NCBI RefSeq assembly: GCF_004348545.1
Contig: NZ_SMKL01000002.1
Location: 1 to 64,000 of the forward strand
From: Jiangella ureilytica
Lineage (GTDB): Bacteria > Actinomycetota > Actinomycetes > Jiangellales > Jiangellaceae
Direction: 5' to 3'
DNA length: 64,000 nt
The position numbers were made by a program, and so were the translations under genes. The notes under the pieces are model-generated. The model was given only the letters and a program-made list of their open reading frames with translations, ran no database searches and was not told where the DNA came from. Positions 61,989-64,000 of this stretch are shown here, piece after piece (the stretch's first letter is position 1; each line of letters opens with the position of its first letter).

Positions 61989-62111
61989 GTGAGGGGCGCC
62001 AAGAGAACCCTGGTCGCGATCATGGCTGCACTCGCTCTCACGTTCGTGGCCGCGCCGTTGGCCGGAGCCGCGGAAATGCAGCCCCGCAGTCCTGTCGACA
62101 TGTGCTGCTGA
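61989..62111 (+). CDS. Small exported peptide gene (40 residues), candidate signalling peptide
   Basis: GTG 61989 opens 40 codons ending at TGA 62109-62111. The product begins VRGAKRTLVAIMAALALTF, a basic then strongly hydrophobic signal sequence. AAPLAGAA follows as a plausible signal-peptidase site, then EMQPRSPVDMCC to the end. Mature peptide would be about 12-13 residues with a Cys-Cys terminus. AGGGAG at 61973-61978 is a usable ribosome binding site. It is divergent from the TPR/XRE regulator and followed by a terminator, so it is a discrete transcription unit. No homologue is recognised. Alternatives are a leader peptide or a remnant of a longer secreted protein. Confidence 0.65.
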   Translation: MRGAKRTLVAIMAALALTFVAAPLAGAAEMQPRSPVDMCC

Positions 62112-62128
62112 CGCACCGCCCATAGACC

Positions 62129-62180
62129 GCACAGACGGTGTCCGGCGTCTCGCCCCCCGAACGCAGGACACCGTCTGTGC
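62129..62180. terminator. Terminator hairpin between the peptide gene and hisC
   Basis: GCACAGACGGTGTCC (62129-62143) is perfectly mirrored at 62166-62180 with a 22-base loop. It starts 17 nt past the peptide-gene stop and also serves the convergent aminotransferase gene. Confidence 0.8.
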
Positions 62181-62224
62181 CCCTATTTGCCCTGCATCAG
62201 GGCAGCTTTGCGAGAACGACAGTG

Positions 62225-63295
62225 TCAGCGTGCCCGCCAGTCGGCGGCCAGTCGAATGAGCCTGTCATTGGCCTCCGGCTCGGCCACGGTCACCCGGCAG
62301 CCCTCGCCCGCGAACGGCCGCACGACCAGCCCGGCTTCCTCGCAGTACCGGGCGAAGTCGACGGTCCGATCACCCAGTTCCAGCCACACGAAGTTGGCCT
62401 CGGTGTGAGGAATCTCCCACCCCTGCGCGACCAGCTCGTCGCGCACGCGGGCCCGTTCGGCCACGAGAGCCTCGACCCGCTCCAGTAGCTCGGGCTCGCG
62501 CGCCAGCGACTCGACGGCGGCGCGCTGGGCGATGCCGGAGACGCCGAACGGCACCGCCGTCTTGCGCAGCGCGTCGGCCACCTCGTCGTGCGCCACGGCG
62601 AAACCGACCCGCAGCCCGGCCAGCCCGTACGCCTTCGAGAACGTCCGCAGCACGCACACGTTGCGGTGGGCGCGGTAGAAGTCGAGGCCGTCGGCGGCGT
62701 CGGGGTCGCGCACGAACTCGCGGTAGGCCTCGTCGACGACCACCAGCACGTCCTCGGGGACGCGGCGCACGAACGCGTCGAGCTCGTCGTGGTGGACCAC
62801 GGCGCCGGTCGGATTGTTCGGCGTGCACACCAGGACCAGCCGGGTGCGGTCGCCGATCGCGTCGGCCATGGCCGGCAGGTCGTGCCGGGCCCCGGGCGCC
62901 AGCGGCACCTGCACCGCCGTCGCGCCCGAGATGCCCACGACGATGGGGTAGGCCTCGAACGAGCGCCAGGCATAGACCACCTCGTCGCCCTCGGTGGCGG
63001 TGGCCTGGACGATCTGCTGCAGCACGCCGACGCTGCCCGTGCCGGTGGCCACGTGCTCCGGCGGCACGTCGAACCGGTCGGCCAACGCCGCGACCAGACC
63101 CGTCGCGAACATGTCCGGATAGCGGTTCATCGACTCCGCGGTGGCGGTGACGGCCTCGAGCACGCCCGGCAGCGGCGGGTACGGGTTCTCGTTCGACGAG
63201 ACCTTGAACGCCTGCTCGGCACCGGCCTTCGCGGCGGCCGGCCGGCCCGGCTTGTAGGACGGCAGGCCGTCGAGAGCCTTGCGAATGCGCACCAT
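62225..63295 (-). CDS. hisC: Histidinol-phosphate/aromatic aminotransferase (class I/II fold)
   Basis: A 356-residue PLP enzyme: [17 protein letters not shown] at the N-terminus, [22 protein letters not shown] and the cofactor Lys K221 in [16 protein letters not shown]. The sequence and length match the HisC/Pat group used by actinomycetes as a histidinol-phosphate or phenylalanine aminotransferase; it is outside a his operon here, so the Pat role is equally likely. ATG 63295 fits the family start ([17 protein letters not shown]). It is divergent from the small membrane protein gene, with 55 nt between. Confidence 0.9.
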   Translation of the reverse strand: MVRIRKALDGLPSYKPGRPAAAKAGAEQAFKVSSNENPYPPLPGVLEAVTATAESMNRYPDMFATGLVAALADRFDVPPEHVATGTGSVGVLQQIVQATATEGDEVVYAWRSFEAYPIVVGISGATAVQVPLAPGARHDLPAMADAIGDRTRLVLVCTPNNPTGAVVHHDELDAFVRRVPEDVLVVVDEAYREFVRDPDAADGLDFYRAHRNVCVLRTFSKAYGLAGLRVGFAVAHDEVADALRKTAVPFGVSGIAQRAAVESLAREPELLERVEALVAERARVRDELVAQGWEIPHTEANFVWLELGDRTVDFARYCEEAGLVVRPFAGEGCRVTVAEPEANDRLIRLAADWRAR

Positions 63296-63350
63296 GCCCG
63301 GCACGATAGCCGCTCCCGCGGAGGGCCTCGGATGTGTACGCTCGGCAGCC

Positions 63351-63725
63351 GTGACGTCTTTCATCATCCGCCTGCTGGTCAACGGGTTCGCCCTCTGGGT
63401 GGCGACCCAGATCGTCGACGGCGTGACCATCAGCTCTGACAGCACGTCAAGCGAGATCCTGACCTTGCTTGTCGTGGCCCTCATCTTCGGCCTGGTTAAC
63501 GCCTTCATCAAACCAGTGGTCCAACTCTTGTCATTGCCGCTGCTGGTGCTGACGCTCGGGTTGTTCACCCTGATCGTCAACGCGTTGATGTTCTGGCTGA
63601 CCTCCGGGATCGCCGACGCCCTCGACGTGCCCTTCCACGTCGAAGGATTCTTCTGGGAAGCCGTGCTCGGCGCGCTGGTGGTCTCGTTCGTCAGCTGGGT
63701 CCTGAATCTGTTGCTGCCCGACTGA
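63351..63725 (+). CDS. Small membrane protein of the phage-holin-IV/YvlD family
   Basis: A 124-residue protein with four hydrophobic segments: [67 protein letters not shown] and [20 protein letters not shown]. The NAFIKPV-x6-LPL-x3-TLGLF-x3-VNA pattern is the signature of the YvlD/phage holin superfamily IV proteins common in bacterial chromosomes, which are not phage lysis proteins in this setting. GTG 63351 lies 11-16 nt after TGTACG and is probably leaderless; an earlier start would overlap the hisC region. Confidence 0.82.
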   Translation: MTSFIIRLLVNGFALWVATQIVDGVTISSDSTSSEILTLLVVALIFGLVNAFIKPVVQLLSLPLLVLTLGLFTLIVNALMFWLTSGIADALDVPFHVEGFFWEAVLGALVVSFVSWVLNLLLPD

Positions 63726-64000
63726 CGAACGGAGCAGCATCCCCTCATCCGTCCGGCGCTATGCCATGGGCCTTGACGTCGACGCGATACGACCCTTCTT
63801 CCGCTGGGCCGATGTTTGACGTACCTTTGGCCCAGCATCCTCTGCACGACGGATAGGCGCCCTTTTCCGCGGGTGCCACGGGGGTTCGTTGTGCCCTGAA
63901 CTCAGTGTGGGCATGGTGGACATATGACGATCGGCTACGGCCCCGTCGGTTCGGTTCTGAACGAGCAGCCTCCTTCGGGGCATCAGCGCGCCCGGCACCA
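63726..64000. other. Gene-poor right edge with a hairpin and a possible gene start
   Basis: A CTGGGCC/GGCCCAG inverted repeat (63804-63810 with 63829-63835) may end the membrane-protein transcript. An open frame starts at ATG 63924 (MTIGYGPVGSVLNEQ) and runs off the window; it has no recognisable motif, so it may or may not be a gene. Base composition is less GC-biased here than in neighbouring genes. Confidence 0.3.

Noticed and set aside
63351-63725. Phage holin as a sign of prophage
   Set aside because: The protein belongs to the YvlD-type superfamily IV group common in bacterial chromosomes, and no other phage genes are nearby.

Overview
This 64 kb window is high-GC chromosomal DNA from an actinomycete. 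The evidence is GC-ending codons, frequent GTG starts, leaderless-looking promoters, IclR, GntR-FCD, TetR and LacI regulators, ABC sugar importers without their own ATPase, and an LPXTG surface protein. The gene set would fit a Jiangella-like soil actinomycete, but the sequence alone does not settle the genus. The left edge cuts the end of an IS110-type transposase. There are no rRNA or tRNA genes, CRISPR arrays or prophage.

Layout. 0.2-5.5 kb: a minus-strand sugar-acid type operon (enolase-superfamily dehydratase, aldehyde dehydrogenase, small monooxygenase-like protein, FAH-family enzyme), divergent from a metallo-beta-lactamase-fold hydrolase and a GntR regulator, with a perfect 20-bp palindrome between them. 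5.5-14.3 kb: a glycolate/glyoxylate block with malate synthase, malic enzyme, an IclR regulator, glcDEF and a second GntR. A TTCCG-N5-CGGAA palindrome recurs in front of malate synthase and glcD, with a weaker version between malic enzyme and iclR. 14.4-24.8 kb: DEAD-box helicase, F420-type oxidoreductase, a TetR/bPH2 membrane protein operon, an NHLRC2-like thioredoxin/NHL protein, a secreted GDPD, and a 5'-nucleotidase broken by one in-frame TGA. 24.9-31.4 kb: S9 peptidase, LacI and an alpha-glucoside-like ABC importer. 31.5-40 kb: paaN, a paaH-paaI fusion, a thiolase and the E1alpha/E1beta/E2 genes of a branched-chain 2-oxoacid dehydrogenase. 40.4-43.4 kb: LPDTG surface protein, thioesterase and DHFR-like protein. 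43.4-53.8 kb: a second ABC importer with aldo/keto reductase, glucarate-dehydratase-like enzyme, Ldh-type oxidoreductase, RraA-type protein and GntR, next to two divergent ADP-ribosylglycohydrolase paralogues. 54-59.3 kb: nrdA-nrdB-mntH behind tandem NrdR boxes and a cobalamin riboswitch. 59.5-64 kb: EamA transporter, a TPR/XRE regulator with a divergent 40-residue secreted peptide gene, hisC and a small membrane protein.

The most notable points are these. (1) NrdB has Glu at the first metal-ligand position and Phe at the radical-Tyr position, the class Ic (Mn/Fe) signature, and it sits in one operon with an NRAMP manganese transporter. (2) The TPR/XRE regulator plus an unannotated exported micropeptide ending in MCC, with a perfect palindrome over the regulator start codon, looks like a peptide-signalling pair. 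(3) The IclR palindromes tie glycolate oxidation to malate synthase. (4) The paired ADP-ribosylglycohydrolases, whose TDDT metal motif reads SEDG, lie beside a sugar-acid catabolic cluster. (5) Two copies of an intergenic element with matching inverted ends flank convergent genes.
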